Of a DNA stretch of 64,000 bases, positions 40,784 to 51,600 are shown one piece after another. The notes below the pieces were generated by a model. The model worked only from the letters and a program-made list of their open reading frames with translations, did no database searches and was not told the origin of the DNA. The translations under genes were made by a program, and so were the position numbers. Each line of letters opens with the position of its first letter. Position 1 is the stretch's first letter. The stretch is taken from assembly GCA_951394045.1 (NCBI GenBank), contig OX595991.1:806001-870000 (forward strand), read 5' to 3'. Origin of the DNA: Nitzschia sp. DOCU1. Its lineage: Eukaryota; Bacillariophyta; Bacillariophyceae; Bacillariales; Bacillariaceae.

Positions 40784-42267
40784 ATGATAATTCCAAAAGC
40801 TTTAACCGTGGCTTTATTCCCTTTGATGGGTGGGGTATATGGAGCAAAAACGACAAACGTTGAAATTTCTCCCGATCCAATGAGCAGAAACCTGATAGAT
40901 AGCGATATTCCGACTTGCGTTGAGAAGATGCCAGGCGGCAGCAATTTGAGCAGAATACTGTTTTATTTCACGATCGAGTCTTCAGAGGACATTGATAGCC
41001 GTAAACTCGCCGAATTGGCGGAATTCATTCAGTACATTCTTCATGCTTCAGTTTACTGGTGTGGTGATAACAGAAGGACCCGAACGTTCGCCGACAGAAC
41101 AGATCGATTTCAGATTTCTTCTCTATCCATACAGTCAGTCGAATTGATGAGCCAATGTAAGTTGCAACCACAAAATGGAATGATTGGCTTCAGACGTCGC
41201 TAAACGATTTTGATCGTTCGACATAATGAAAAGGCGGATGTAACGACATGGATGTCGACGTGGAATTGGGCGATGTGTGTAGTGTCTATAAAGGAAAGCT
41301 GGATGTGTCTACCGTGCAAGAGGCCGCTGATGTCGAAAGCTTATTTGACCTTCTGAGATCAGATATAAAGAAGATATTTGACCAGAATCTTCTGCTTGGT
41401 AACGCCATTCCCCACTTGAAAACCGTTCGATGGATTGGCAAACTGCTAGGTGATGATGGATGCCCTGCACCAGAATCTGGACAGGGCACCATACCGGGAA
41501 GAGAGAAAATTGGCCAATCAGAAAGCGAAATTCTCGAGGACCAGCGCTCTGGATACGGGGGGCAGGCTGTGATGGTGGCAGGGGCATGCACATTCGTCGT
41601 GGGTATGATTGCATACATGCTGCTGAAGAAGCGCCGGCGGCTTTCAGTGCTGTTTCGACCGAAACGCCATGTCATGTTATGGGACGACTATTGGACGTAC
41701 GATTATGTTGGAACGGGTGATCCGCCGGGCAGTTATCACTTCGGCCAATATCATTACTTTCGAACGGGTTTCCGCTACTTGTCAACACGATGTGATTCTT
41801 GTCGAAACACGCTTCAGAGCGACGTCTTCGTCCCGGCGCCCAACCTAGCTGACGTGAATCAAGGTGGCTGCTTTTTTACGAGAGAACAAACAGCTCGAAG
41901 TCGCAGAGCCAGTAAAGTGAATTTGTCCGAATACTATTGTCGGTTTAGGGATGACAAGTCAACAGCCCCCCGAAGATCTGAGGCCGTGGATTATTCATTA
42001 CCTAACCCGATAGTCACGAACACAAAAGGACCTGTCAGGACAACGTTCCAACCCTACCGCGACCCATCCGGGGTGCCTGAAGACTTCACAGATTCTGCGG
42101 GTAGCAACTCTGCAATCGACGAGTTCTCTCTCATTTCTCTATCGAAGTCGGATGATACTGATTGCTCGTTTGGAAGGACGACGACTGGCGCGAACCCTGC
42201 TAATCTGATGGTCGAAAATGGCGACGAAGTCTTCCTCAGGTCCTCGAGTCCAAGGCACATCAGCTGA
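40784..42267 (+). CDS. Type I single-pass membrane protein (2 exons), unknown function
   Basis: Exons 40784-41156 and 41234-42267 around a 77-bp GTAAGT...AAAAG intron (phase 1); 468 aa. The first frame ends at a stop just after the donor, and the second resumes in phase with Cys-containing sequence (MSQCGCNDMDVDVELGDVC). The ATG at 40784 gives a signal peptide (MIIPKALTVALFPLMGG). The extracellular part has paired cysteines and two EF..LA/ES..DL-type helical stretches. One membrane span follows, at about 265-288 (AVMVAGACTFVVGMIAYMLL) with a stop-transfer KKRRR. The cytosolic tail has WDDYWTYDYVGTGDPPGSYH and Ser/Asp-rich parts. This layout recurs in diatom surface proteins, but no family is recognised. 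Confidence 0.72.
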
Positions 42268-42512
42268 TCAGCATACTCTATTTCATATAATTTTTCTTTT
42301 AGAATGCATACGTCCAGTCAGTAGTCAAGGAGTACCGTATGTTAGTCTCAAGTCCCGCGTGCTCATCTGTAAAAGTAAGTGCATGTCCCAAATTGCGAGT
42401 ATAAGTTTATGGACAGTGAACCAACAACGTGCGGAAGCCCAATATTATCAATCAACCAAGAAGCCCACCAACCCCTGTCGCAAGCAAACACATAGTAGGG
42501 CTCGTATTTCGC

Positions 42513-43256
42513 TTAGGAGTTGGGAGGTCTTGGCGTTGTCTTTGCTCCAAGCTTTGCTAGACGGTCTTCGATGTGATTTGTTATGGCGTCCCTGGCTTTT
42601 TTCATTTCCATGACAGTACAATGGGCCGGCAGAGGGGCCGGAAGCGTGTCAATCAATGGCTCGTCCGTATAGCCTTGCGGACAAGGTCCAAGTAATCCCT
42701 CCTTCATTGCCAATTCACAGAGCTGTCGCTGGAAGGATCGATTCCAAAGAACAGCTCCTCGTTTGTCAAGACTGTGCTGAACCACGTTTATGAGAGTTTG
42801 GCGTTCTAACACCATGTACGCTGCACAACAGATGAGACCGGAGCGATTGATGCCTGCGACACAATGGACCACAACGCGGGCTCGAGGGGTTTCCCGCACT
42901 TTCTTCAAGAAATCCAAACACTCTTCCCAATGCCTTTGGATCATTGGATACCCCTCTGTATCATCACATGATATTCTCCTATGAATGATGCCTGTTCCAT
43001 CCAGCCTGTCTATGTAATACTGCTCTTCTCGGGGAGAAACAGCATGGACTGAAAGAATATGGGTTATCACATGTTTCTTGAGCTTCCCCAAATCCATTGC
43101 TGATTTGCGATCGCCCAAGTACAACCATGGAAGGATTTCCACAGGAAGGTCAACAGAATCCCTAGACTTTTTCGGGTCCGTCAATTCCCTCACGCACTTG
43201 ATCCACGCCCAGGGCGTGTCATCTCCACCGGATGGGTCTGTCCTTAGTGTCATCAT
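42513..43256 (-). CDS. Dual-specificity protein phosphatase
   Basis: 247 aa from the ATG at 43256. The active-site loop VVHCVAGINRSGLICCAAYM is the HCxxGxxRS signature of cysteine-dependent phosphatases. It is preceded by LPWLYLGDRKSAMDLGKLKK and ITHILSVHAV, the usual first strand and recognition segment of DUSP-type enzymes. The Asp of the acid loop is probably in RRISCDDTEGY. The downstream helix VVQHSLDKRGAVLWNRSFQR is typical too. The frame stays open for another 31 codons upstream with TTG but no ATG (SFIWHSADRAFPIP...), so a longer start or an upstream exon is possible. The substrate cannot be told. Confidence 0.85.
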   Translation of the reverse strand: MMTLRTDPSGGDDTPWAWIKCVRELTDPKKSRDSVDLPVEILPWLYLGDRKSAMDLGKLKKHVITHILSVHAVSPREEQYYIDRLDGTGIIHRRISCDDTEGYPMIQRHWEECLDFLKKVRETPRARVVVHCVAGINRSGLICCAAYMVLERQTLINVVQHSLDKRGAVLWNRSFQRQLCELAMKEGLLGPCPQGYTDEPLIDTLPAPLPAHCTVMEMKKARDAITNHIEDRLAKLGAKTTPRPPNS

Positions 43257-43927
43257 TTGCTTTGAATCGTTAGAGGCCCACTTCTCACTCGGAATAGGAC
43301 AGCATGGAATCGGAAAGGCCCGGTCGGCGGAGTGCCAAATAAAACTCAAGTTGGACAGGTCACCATGATGGCGATGCCACTATCGATGGCAATAGTATGA
43401 TGTGTTGAATTTAGGACACGAAACATGGAGGCAATCATCCAAAATGAAGGAGTCTCGTCATAGGAAAACGGCGTCTCACTACTACCGCAGAGTGAAACGA
43501 CTTCTTCGAGCGGAACGTTCGGCGGCGACTCCATGTACTTCGAGATTTTTCCTAAACTCCGAGTATGTGTTATTCAAAATGCCTCTTTACATTTTCGCCA
43601 AGCGAAAATTTTATTTAGAGCTGAGTGGAGATCATTCGTCGCCTCCACCTATGTAACCATAAAAAGGAGTATGTCCAAGTTTTTGGATCATGTGTTAGCG
43701 TATGTATTTTTGTGAAACTGACCGATGGCCAAAGGTACTTAGCAAGTATACAGAGATTTACTGGACGACTTTGGAGGCAAGTCTGACATCAAATTCATCA
43801 AATCTCGGCCGATCCACATTTTTGATATCCTCCAACGCATTGTGCCATCCCGACCAACTTTTGCTTTGCAGTACGAGGCCGTCCATTCCATTTCTGTACC
43901 GAAATCAATGCTCTGAAGCTAGAAAAC
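43257..43927. promoter_or_regulatory. Divergent intergenic region
   Basis: About 0.67 kb between the phosphatase and the multi-pass membrane protein gene. Its first part may belong to the phosphatase 5' end. Short open frames here are not protein-like. Confidence 0.4.
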
Positions 43928-45490
43928 ATGGATTTCATTCGAGGCTATGGACAGGATTATGATAACGAGGGGTTCGAAATTCGCTTCGACGAAATAGACC
44001 TTGAAAACCAGACCAGGGGGTATGACGAGAGACGAGAGCGGCGCAACAAGTCCAGGCGAGTCGAGGCAGGTTCGACCGTCAGTAATCACAGTGTGCCTTT
44101 AAATGCATGTGTCTTTAACTCGAGTGCATTTTGTGGGAAGGCTGCCGACTCCTTGTCAACTGATTCAGAGACCAGCGACTCATCGATTGATGAAGACGTC
44201 AATGCAACAAAATCATCCAAGAGCAGTGTACGAATGGTGGTTGTGAGTGCATCTAGTATATTACCCTCATTAAAGAACCTGACTGGGTGGCTACCTACAT
44301 GTGAACTTCCCGAAATCGATGAATCTGAGGATTCACACTGTGTCTTGTTCTCTCATGGGAGGTTTTGGACCCTCGTTGGCGTCGTTTTTAGTTGGATTGG
44401 CCTCGTTTGTGCGGTACAAGCCAGAGACAGCACAAACTTTGTTTCTGTTCGAACACCGATTTACATCGACACTAGTTTTGAAGAAGTGCACGAAATTGGT
44501 CTGCTAAACTTTGTGCTTTGCTTGAACGAAACGCACACCGGAATGAATGACTGCTCGGTCCACACATTAGACGCAGCAGAAATCAACGACAGAATGTTCC
44601 AAGTCGCACGTTCAATGGCATTCATGGCAATTATGCTTGGTGGCTTCATGGCGTCCTGTTTGACGGTGTCCATTGTTTGGCGGTCGATCAACTTGAGACC
44701 GGTGGGAGTGGGATTCCTGCTTTCGTACTTCCTACAATCATTCACATTCTTGTTCTTCGACAACGATTTGTGTGCAACTCACGGTTGTGACGCCTCGGAA
44801 GGAACAACGTTTTCCATCATTGCCAGTTTCTGCTGGATTGGCGCATGTATTGCTGCTGCTCGAATGGATGCCTTCAAACATCATCAGCAACAACTCTTGG
44901 AATATTGGAGCGGACGAAAGGCGCGATCGAATGGCAAACCTTCGAAGCTGAATCGAGGAATCTCGGATATTACCAAGGCAACAGAAGCAAGCGAGAATTC
45001 AGCCTCTTCTCGACGTAACAAAAGTGTTTCTTCGCTTGAAGAAGAATCGCGATTTGCAATTTCCTGTATTATGCAGGAGATACTTGAAGTGCAGGAGATA
45101 CTTGAAGAGACCGAGTCAACGACTCCACGTCCTCTCCGAACCAGGGAAAAGAAATCAAAACGAAAACGACGAAGTAGGTCGGAGTTGTTGGCCGAGCCAA
45201 GGACCCTGCACCCTATTCGAACCAGCGACAGCACAGAACGAAGAATGCGACGAGGTAGATCCTTGTCGTCGAAACATCCCAGACCAAGCTCCGGACAACA
45301 CAAACACCGAGGGCAGTCGATCGATACGCCCTCTCGACGCCGTAGCCGGTCGTCGAATAGGAGCTGCGCGCATGTCGCTGAAGCTTCTACGGGGTCTTCA
45401 CAAGGAGAAAGTGCGGGGCGTCAAGCTATTCGAGCACACTCGGTTCGCAAGACGAATGGAGGGATCGACAAGAAACACTATGAGCTGTAG
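43928..45490 (+). CDS. Multi-pass membrane protein with Arg/Ser-rich tail, unknown function
   Basis: 520 aa. The N-terminal 115 residues are hydrophilic (MDFIRGYGQDYDNEGFEIRF). Four membrane segments follow: about 140-160 (FWTLVGVVFSWIGLVCAVQA), about 225-250 (SMAFMAIMLGGFMASCLTVS), about 258-277 (GVGFLLSYFLQSFTFLFF) and about 295-315 (FSIIASFCWIGACIAAARMD). The loop between spans 1 and 2 has two cysteines and CLNETHTG (possible N-glycosylation). This four-span layout with Cys in the first loop recurs in diatom hypothetical proteins. The cytosolic C-terminus is rich in Arg and Ser (REKKSKRKRRSRSEL) and holds an exact 18-bp tandem duplication. There is no transporter signature. The function is unknown. 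Confidence 0.75.
   Translation: MDFIRGYGQDYDNEGFEIRFDEIDLENQTRGYDERRERRNKSRRVEAGSTVSNHSVPLNACVFNSSAFCGKAADSLSTDSETSDSSIDEDVNATKSSKSSVRMVVVSASSILPSLKNLTGWLPTCELPEIDESEDSHCVLFSHGRFWTLVGVVFSWIGLVCAVQARDSTNFVSVRTPIYIDTSFEEVHEIGLLNFVLCLNETHTGMNDCSVHTLDAAEINDRMFQVARSMAFMAIMLGGFMASCLTVSIVWRSINLRPVGVGFLLSYFLQSFTFLFFDNDLCATHGCDASEGTTFSIIASFCWIGACIAAARMDAFKHHQQQLLEYWSGRKARSNGKPSKLNRGISDITKATEASENSASSRRNKSVSSLEEESRFAISCIMQEILEVQEILEETESTTPRPLRTREKKSKRKRRSRSELLAEPRTLHPIRTSDSTERRMRRGRSLSSKHPRPSSGQHKHRGQSIDTPSRRRSRSSNRSCAHVAEASTGSSQGESAGRQAIRAHSVRKTNGGIDKKHYEL
45073..45108 (+). repeat. 18-bp tandem duplication in coding sequence
   Basis: Copies at 45073-45090 and 45091-45108 give the peptide QEILEV then QEILEE. 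The frame is kept. Confidence 0.85.
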
Positions 45491-45637
45491 GATGGCCGTT
45501 GTATGCGGATGAGATATCTTAGACATTCTCGCAACTGGTTTTTTATGCTGATTAGTTCAAAAATGTCTAGACGATTCATGCGCCAGCGCAGGACTGCGGC
45601 TGCGCCGTCGTCGTGGTCGTTGACCACCATCTTCATT

Positions 45638-47584
45638 TCATGATATTTCCCCAAATTCATCATCTTCGGGTCTGTCAGTGTAACTAGACTTGGGCAGCTC
45701 CAAATCCAAATTATCGTATCGAGTAGCGACTCTGACTTTGGGTCGCCGACAGCACCCGCACAGCCATAACAACGCTGCAATCACAGCTGCGGACGCTACA
45801 CCGGACGCAATCCACACTTCGATGGCCACGTCCGGAATGGTAATGGTCATGGGCTCCCGCTCAGTTTTCAGAGTTGAAGAAGAGTCATTGCCGGGGGGAG
45901 GGCTTGTTTCTTGTTGTCCTTCTCCATCATTGTTGGCAGGACATACCGGACAAGGATCACACTCCAAAGCGATAGGACAACCGGGACATACATCACAGAC
46001 TGGAGCGGCGGGGCAAACAGGACAACTTGGATCCGTACTTTGGGGAGACCGCCCCAAGTCTTGTTCATAGTCATCAAACGAAACTCCAAAAACAAGGTTA
46101 CGCATCATGTCCAGACTCACATCGGGGACATCCATCGGCACCATATGACCACTGTCCAAGATCTTCAAGTACATCAGATTCTCGTATTCTCTCATATAGC
46201 CTCCGAGCTTGTCGCGGGACGGCGACTTCCACCCGTACCGCTTGGAATTTTGAAAGTCGGCCTGATGATTCCATCGAAAATTTTCAACAGCAATCTCATT
46301 GCCAACATGGTTACATATAAGATCGTTTACGCCATTGAAAAATAGCATCTTGACGTTGTTGTTTAGCAATTCCACCACATCTTGTGTCACACCCAAGCCG
46401 TCTTGATGCTTTAACGCATTGTACGGTGGATCAGTACATTCTTGATATCGCTGTCCTGCCTCATAAGAAGGAGTACTATGAATAGCCGCCAAAACTTGCA
46501 TCAAGTCACTAGAAATGGTGCCGCGACCACCAAGGTAAGCTTCGACATCCTTGTGGCCTGGTGGGAAATCTCGAGGTTGTGACTTGTGTTCCCAGAAACG
46601 ATAATCGTATTGACTGACGGTGTACATGGACCCCTTTCCTTGCGAGTTGCCTACAACATCATCCAGAAGTTCAAAGCATGTCCCCACAACGTACTGGCCA
46701 CTCGCCAGGGCCTGTTGGCACTGGCGTTCCTTGCCTTCCAGCGCCCGCTTCTGGGCTAGGCCGATCAAACTATATCCATAAGCGGCTTCATGGGTGCTGT
46801 ATTGAACCATAGGATCGATCCATCCATTGCCAATGGCAGCCCCAGTCAATGGGATGACGATGCTAGGGGAGTTTTGGTTCTGCTTTCGGATGTAATTCAT
46901 CATACTGGGAATATAGTGGCCAGCATGCGACTCTCCCGAAAAGAAGAGGTTTCGGCTCATTGTGTTGCCAGTGAGAAACTTGTCGGCATGCAGGGACAGA
47001 AATTCTTTCAAAAAGTAGTAGAAATCAATGTTGACTTCCTCATCATTTCTGGGATACTTTCCCGAGGTAGTGAAGGCAATGCCAGTCCCCACCGGCTGGT
47101 CAATGTAAACGACATAGGCTGGGGTGTTGTGCCAGCTGTACTCTGAAATGTCAATCTTCCAGTCACCGCCGTTTCGGTTCAGACGGAACGGCCCGTTTTC
47201 AATCCAAAGTCCATCCATGGAGCTGCAAGCTGGCCCGCCGTTGAGCCAGATAATCAAGGGGATATCTTGGTCATTCTTATCGCTGGGCGCAGGGGCGAAG
47301 AGCCAGTAGAAGAGATACTTGTCTCCCGAGGAGGAGGCTGGCAGCAAACCAGCCCAATGATCGGTGGTGAACGTGGATTTGTCTAACAAGGGAAGATCCT
47401 TCACCAAATGATCATCGGGCGAGTTTGCCTTTGGCACATTGACATTTTGACCGAGCAAGCGGCGACCAAAGTCCGTCGCATTTAATCCTACCTCATTCGG
47501 TAGTCGCCGGCGACCATCCACCACCCCAAAAAGAAAGCACAGCAACGCCACCACCTGGTGCCACTGATACTCAATGACCCTCAT
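45638..47584 (-). CDS. Serine carboxypeptidase, KEX1-like, membrane anchored
   Basis: Family S10 enzymes remove C-terminal residues, KEX1 types acting in the secretory pathway. 648 aa. The signal peptide is in the first 25 residues (VVALLCFLFGVVDG). The substrate-binding motif is IIWLNGGPACSSMDGLWIEN, the nucleophile Ser is in FFSGESHAGHYIPSM, the catalytic Asp in FNGVNDLICNHVG and the His in LDSGHMVPMDVP, so the triad is complete. After the enzyme comes a CPVC/CPGC-type Cys-Pro repeat region (about 545-570, CPVCPAAPVCDVCPGCP). Then a membrane span at about 595-615 (IASGVASAAVIAALLWLCGC) and a short tail with YDNLDLEL. The Cys-Pro stalk is not part of yeast KEX1 as known to me. It is convergent with the multi-pass membrane protein gene. 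Confidence 0.9.
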   Translation of the reverse strand: MRVIEYQWHQVVALLCFLFGVVDGRRRLPNEVGLNATDFGRRLLGQNVNVPKANSPDDHLVKDLPLLDKSTFTTDHWAGLLPASSSGDKYLFYWLFAPAPSDKNDQDIPLIIWLNGGPACSSMDGLWIENGPFRLNRNGGDWKIDISEYSWHNTPAYVVYIDQPVGTGIAFTTSGKYPRNDEEVNIDFYYFLKEFLSLHADKFLTGNTMSRNLFFSGESHAGHYIPSMMNYIRKQNQNSPSIVIPLTGAAIGNGWIDPMVQYSTHEAAYGYSLIGLAQKRALEGKERQCQQALASGQYVVGTCFELLDDVVGNSQGKGSMYTVSQYDYRFWEHKSQPRDFPPGHKDVEAYLGGRGTISSDLMQVLAAIHSTPSYEAGQRYQECTDPPYNALKHQDGLGVTQDVVELLNNNVKMLFFNGVNDLICNHVGNEIAVENFRWNHQADFQNSKRYGWKSPSRDKLGGYMREYENLMYLKILDSGHMVPMDVPDVSLDMMRNLVFGVSFDDYEQDLGRSPQSTDPSCPVCPAAPVCDVCPGCPIALECDPCPVCPANNDGEGQQETSPPPGNDSSSTLKTEREPMTITIPDVAIEVWIASGVASAAVIAALLWLCGCCRRPKVRVATRYDNLDLELPKSSYTDRPEDDEFGEIS

Positions 47585-48341
47585 GCTGCAACTGTAATTG
47601 CGATCAGATTAGAATGAGAGGTATGTGTTTGAAAGTACGACTCCTCCCTCCTTCTCGTGCCGCTGCGGGATACGAGAGGCGAAATAACATGGTGGTGCTC
47701 CGCGTTGTTGCTTTGTGTCTCCTCCACAAAACCTCACTTGTGGGAAGGCTGGCTCGCTACCGGCCACCTCGGACCCAGTGTGCGCGCATCTGCGCGAAAA
47801 TATGATTTGACGATTCGTTCGACTAACAGGTTGTGACTACCTCGAATGAGAGGGTTGTCCCTTCGTCAACGATCGAGAGGTAGATAGTATGTACAAATAG
47901 AACTTGCCAAGATGGGCGGTGCCGGCAAAGGAAAAACACGAAGGAGATCATGTCGACCCAGCACGCATTTCCAAAGCAATTATAGCTCGAGTAGTAGGTA
48001 AGGCACGTTGTCTACCGATTGCTACATTAACTAGCAGACAACGCTTTACTAGCCATCTGGTTACTTCACGAAAGACATCCAACTGTGCCAACAATTGCAT
48101 GTCACGCATCATGGAATGATCAATCGGAACGGCTGCTACTACTATATTACTTTTGCAGCGGGAAGAAAATGCTGTGATCATTGCATCGGAGGACAGAGAG
48201 GAAGAAGAAAACAGTACTCAGTTAACAAGGATTACTCCATGGAGCGAACAAGAATAACAAGAAGAAAAGCTGCTGCACTTTTCGCGAGCTCGGGTCGAAC
48301 GAGTGTAATAACAGCACGGATGATCCCCTGCTCTGTCATAC
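47585..48341. other. Intergenic region left of the transposon
   Basis: Promoter side of the carboxypeptidase gene, about 0.76 kb up to the left terminal repeat. No gene recognised; open frames are short and random. Confidence 0.45.
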
Positions 48342-48362
48342 TATGGCTGGTCACATCCAAAA
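48342..48362 (+). repeat. Left terminal inverted repeat
   Basis: TATGGCTGGTCACATC, then C, then AAAA. It matches the reverse complement of 51827-51847 at 20 of 21 bases. Weak similarity may extend a few bases outward. Confidence 0.85.
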
Positions 48363-48621
48363 GTGTCATACCGTAGGATGTGTAGACCTGGTAGGTGAAG
48401 GGCCGGCTTGCACACCAGCCCTCCGTTGCTCCGAGCTGACAGACAGACGGTTTATCGCGGTCTTTTCGGCAAATACAACAATCACAACAAAACCTTCATG
48501 GCATCGATCATATCGGAGCTGTTTTGGAGATCACCCAGGTGGCACCTTCCGTCATGACAGTATCAAATCGCTTCTAAATTACATTTGAATTCCATTTGCA
48601 TGGGTCATCCCGGAAGGCAAT

Positions 48622-51600
48622 ATGTATTCTGCAGCACAAGACAGGGTCGCATTGACGGTCCCAATTTTGGAGGCTGCCATTGATGGCACTATCTCACATT
48701 CTGCCATTCGGAACGACATTAAAGGGAAATGGATCACTCCAGAGACACTAATTTGCGCCATTCAAGCTACAGGGACTATAGTCCCAGAAATTGATTTGGG
48801 TGCTCCGGTAGTAAACAGGTTGCTAACCAGAATCAAGAGGTTCGGCTGCATGGATGTTTATGACGGAAGCAACAAGGTCGGTCTATTCAAGTTCCAATAC
48901 AGTAGAAAAACATTCTACCAAGTGGTAGACCCCGGAGTCCAAGTCGCATATCCAGTGATCAATGCTCAAATATTCAAGATCTTTGTCAAGAAAGTTGAGG
49001 AAGATTCCAAGAAAATGCTGCAACTGCAGTCAAAAAGGCAAACTCGGTCAAGTACAAGTACAACGGAAGATTTTCCTGCATCTGGAGCAAACAACATCAG
49101 CAACAACAATGTAGAAGCGGCATCCATTGCGCCAATGCCTCCAACAAAGCGACAAAAGGTACTTTTAGAAACCTACTGGGATTCGGAGGAGGCTAGGAAA
49201 TTGTTTCAACCGAGAGTTGGTGATAATTCCTGTTTGGAAACACTGCAGCGGCGCATCATAAAGCTCCAAGAGGTACAAAATGGGAAAGATGGCTTTCGAC
49301 ATGCTATAAGGGGACGGGACCCAGATGACATTTGTTCAGAATCAGAGAAGAATGTTATTAGGCAAAAGTGTCAACTACTTTGTCTAGCATACAAATTTGC
49401 AATCGATTTCATGAACCGTGAGACATGGCTTACCTGCTGCAACAAGGCGTGTGAAGTGTTAAATCCCCTTGGGATCAAGCAAGCCACATCAGGACGAGTA
49501 GTTTCAATTTACAACAGGTTATTCCGAGATAGTGAGAGTTTCCTGCATCCTAACATTGATGTTCGGGCAGGCCGTCCACAGGCTCTTCCACGCATGCTCC
49601 GCACCTACCAGAGCATCCGAGATGGAATACAGAGATACTGTGTGGCAAACCTCCAAGGCCTCACAGTCGAACACGTCCATGATTACACTCGGAATGTTTT
49701 GTTGCCAGATGCCCACCAAATTTGGTGCACAGAACAAATTCCTGGAACGGACCTATCGTTCAATGGGTTTCTGAAGGATAATGGCTTGTCAAAATTCTCT
49801 CCGATGACAACCTGGAGGTGGATGCGGCGGCTAGGCATGAAGTACGAATGCCACCGCAAAAGTTTCTATGTTGATGGGCATGAGCGCAATGATGTTGTTG
49901 ATGCGCGAGTTAAATTTTGCAACAGGTATCTATTGGAATACGAGCCCCGGTGCTTCCGGTGGGTGCACCTTTCGGAGGAAGAGTGCCTAACAGTGCCGAA
50001 GCTAGATGTAGATCTAGGCGCCAAGTTTACTGCTCTGGATGGAACTGTCAAATATGAGTTTCACGAAGACTATCTTAATTTTTTATACAAAGATAGGAAC
50101 CAAGAACAGCCCTTCCAGATTGGCATGTCTATCAGGGCCCCTGCAAACTCAAGTCGCTTGGAGATAGTAGGCCAAGACGAATGTGTCTTAACGCAATTCT
50201 TGGTAAATGGCAAACGTTGGACTGGCTCAAAGGGAGAGGTTCCACTCCTTCCAAAGTCAGAAGGAGATGGTTATATGATATCGGCATTTCAATCTAGGCT
50301 CTTTGGATTCGGGCGAGACCTGACTGTGGAAGAATTGTCGCTGATCAATGAATCTCGCAAGGGCAAGCAATATTGGGACAAGGATGCGGCAAAGGAAGTT
50401 TTCAAGAGTCATTCTGCCGAAAAGCCAGAATTAGTAGCATCGCCATTTGTAAGATATATTTTAATTGGAGCCAACAATGATGGTTATTGGAACTCCAACC
50501 TAATGGCGATCCAACTTGAAGACGTCGTTGACTGCCTCAAAGTCCTCTACCCCACCATCACCTTCGTTTTTATTTTTGATCATAGTCAGGGTCATTCAAC
50601 AAAGAGAAAGGGGGGCCTTGACGCTGCAGCCATGAACCTTGGATATGGTGGGGCTCAACCTAAAATGCGACCGACTACTATAATAACTGAGGCAGGCTAC
50701 CTTGGGGCTGAGAGTCCAATGTTGAAAGTTGGCGACACCCAATTCATGAACTGGGAGGACGAGGTTGGGAAAGATGGCTGTATCTGTGGGGGTCCAGGCG
50801 CTGAGCTGTGCCTCCTGTGTGGTGGGCCATGGCAATTGAGCAGGGATGAGTGTCTTGCCCGAATGCACTCCAGTTCCACTGGAACAAGTAAACGACGGGA
50901 CAAGACAAAAGCAGAACTCAAGGCCGACATTGAGGCAAATGGGATTCTCCTGCAAAGAAAATATGGGTTGAAAGAATTGAGAGAGATAGCAACCAAAAAT
51001 GAGGTATCATTGCAGAAAACCGTGGAAAAGATCGAAGCCGGATGGCTTGGCCAACCGAAGGGCCTCTTACAAGTTGCACGAGAGCGTGGCTTTGTGGATG
51101 TGGATAACTTGCAGCAATACACCTTGAATGGGAAAAGGAGACCAGATGGAACAATCGACGAATCGAAGTCACTGCGGCAGATTGTTGGATCTTGTACAGA
51201 CTTCAAAAATGAACTTTCCCATCTCCAAGTTATGGCTAACGCACTTGGGATAGAGGTCGACCACAGTCCAAAATTCCACGCCGAAATAGCTGGTGAAGGA
51301 ATCGAATACTCTTGGGCGCATTCGAAAGGGAGTTATCGCAGAAGCCCGCTTCAAAGAAAAAGAACAAGGGCATCCTTCCAGGCGTTGGTGAAGGAGTGCA
51401 CAAGCAACACCAATCTCACCAAAAACCGAGTGAAACGATTCTCTGCTCGAGCACGAGCTTACATGTGCACTTATCATTTCCTGCATGCTGGAGGAAATGA
51501 TAATGGCGGGGAGGAACGTGTTGCGACGACAGGGCCATTGCTCCTGACAGAGATCGAGAAGATGATGAAAGACTTCAAGACTCATCGATCTGCTTTCGAT

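Noticed and set aside
43257..43349. N-terminal extension of the phosphatase beginning with TTG
   Set aside because: No ATG in that frame before a stop; kept as a comment because an upstream exon is possible.
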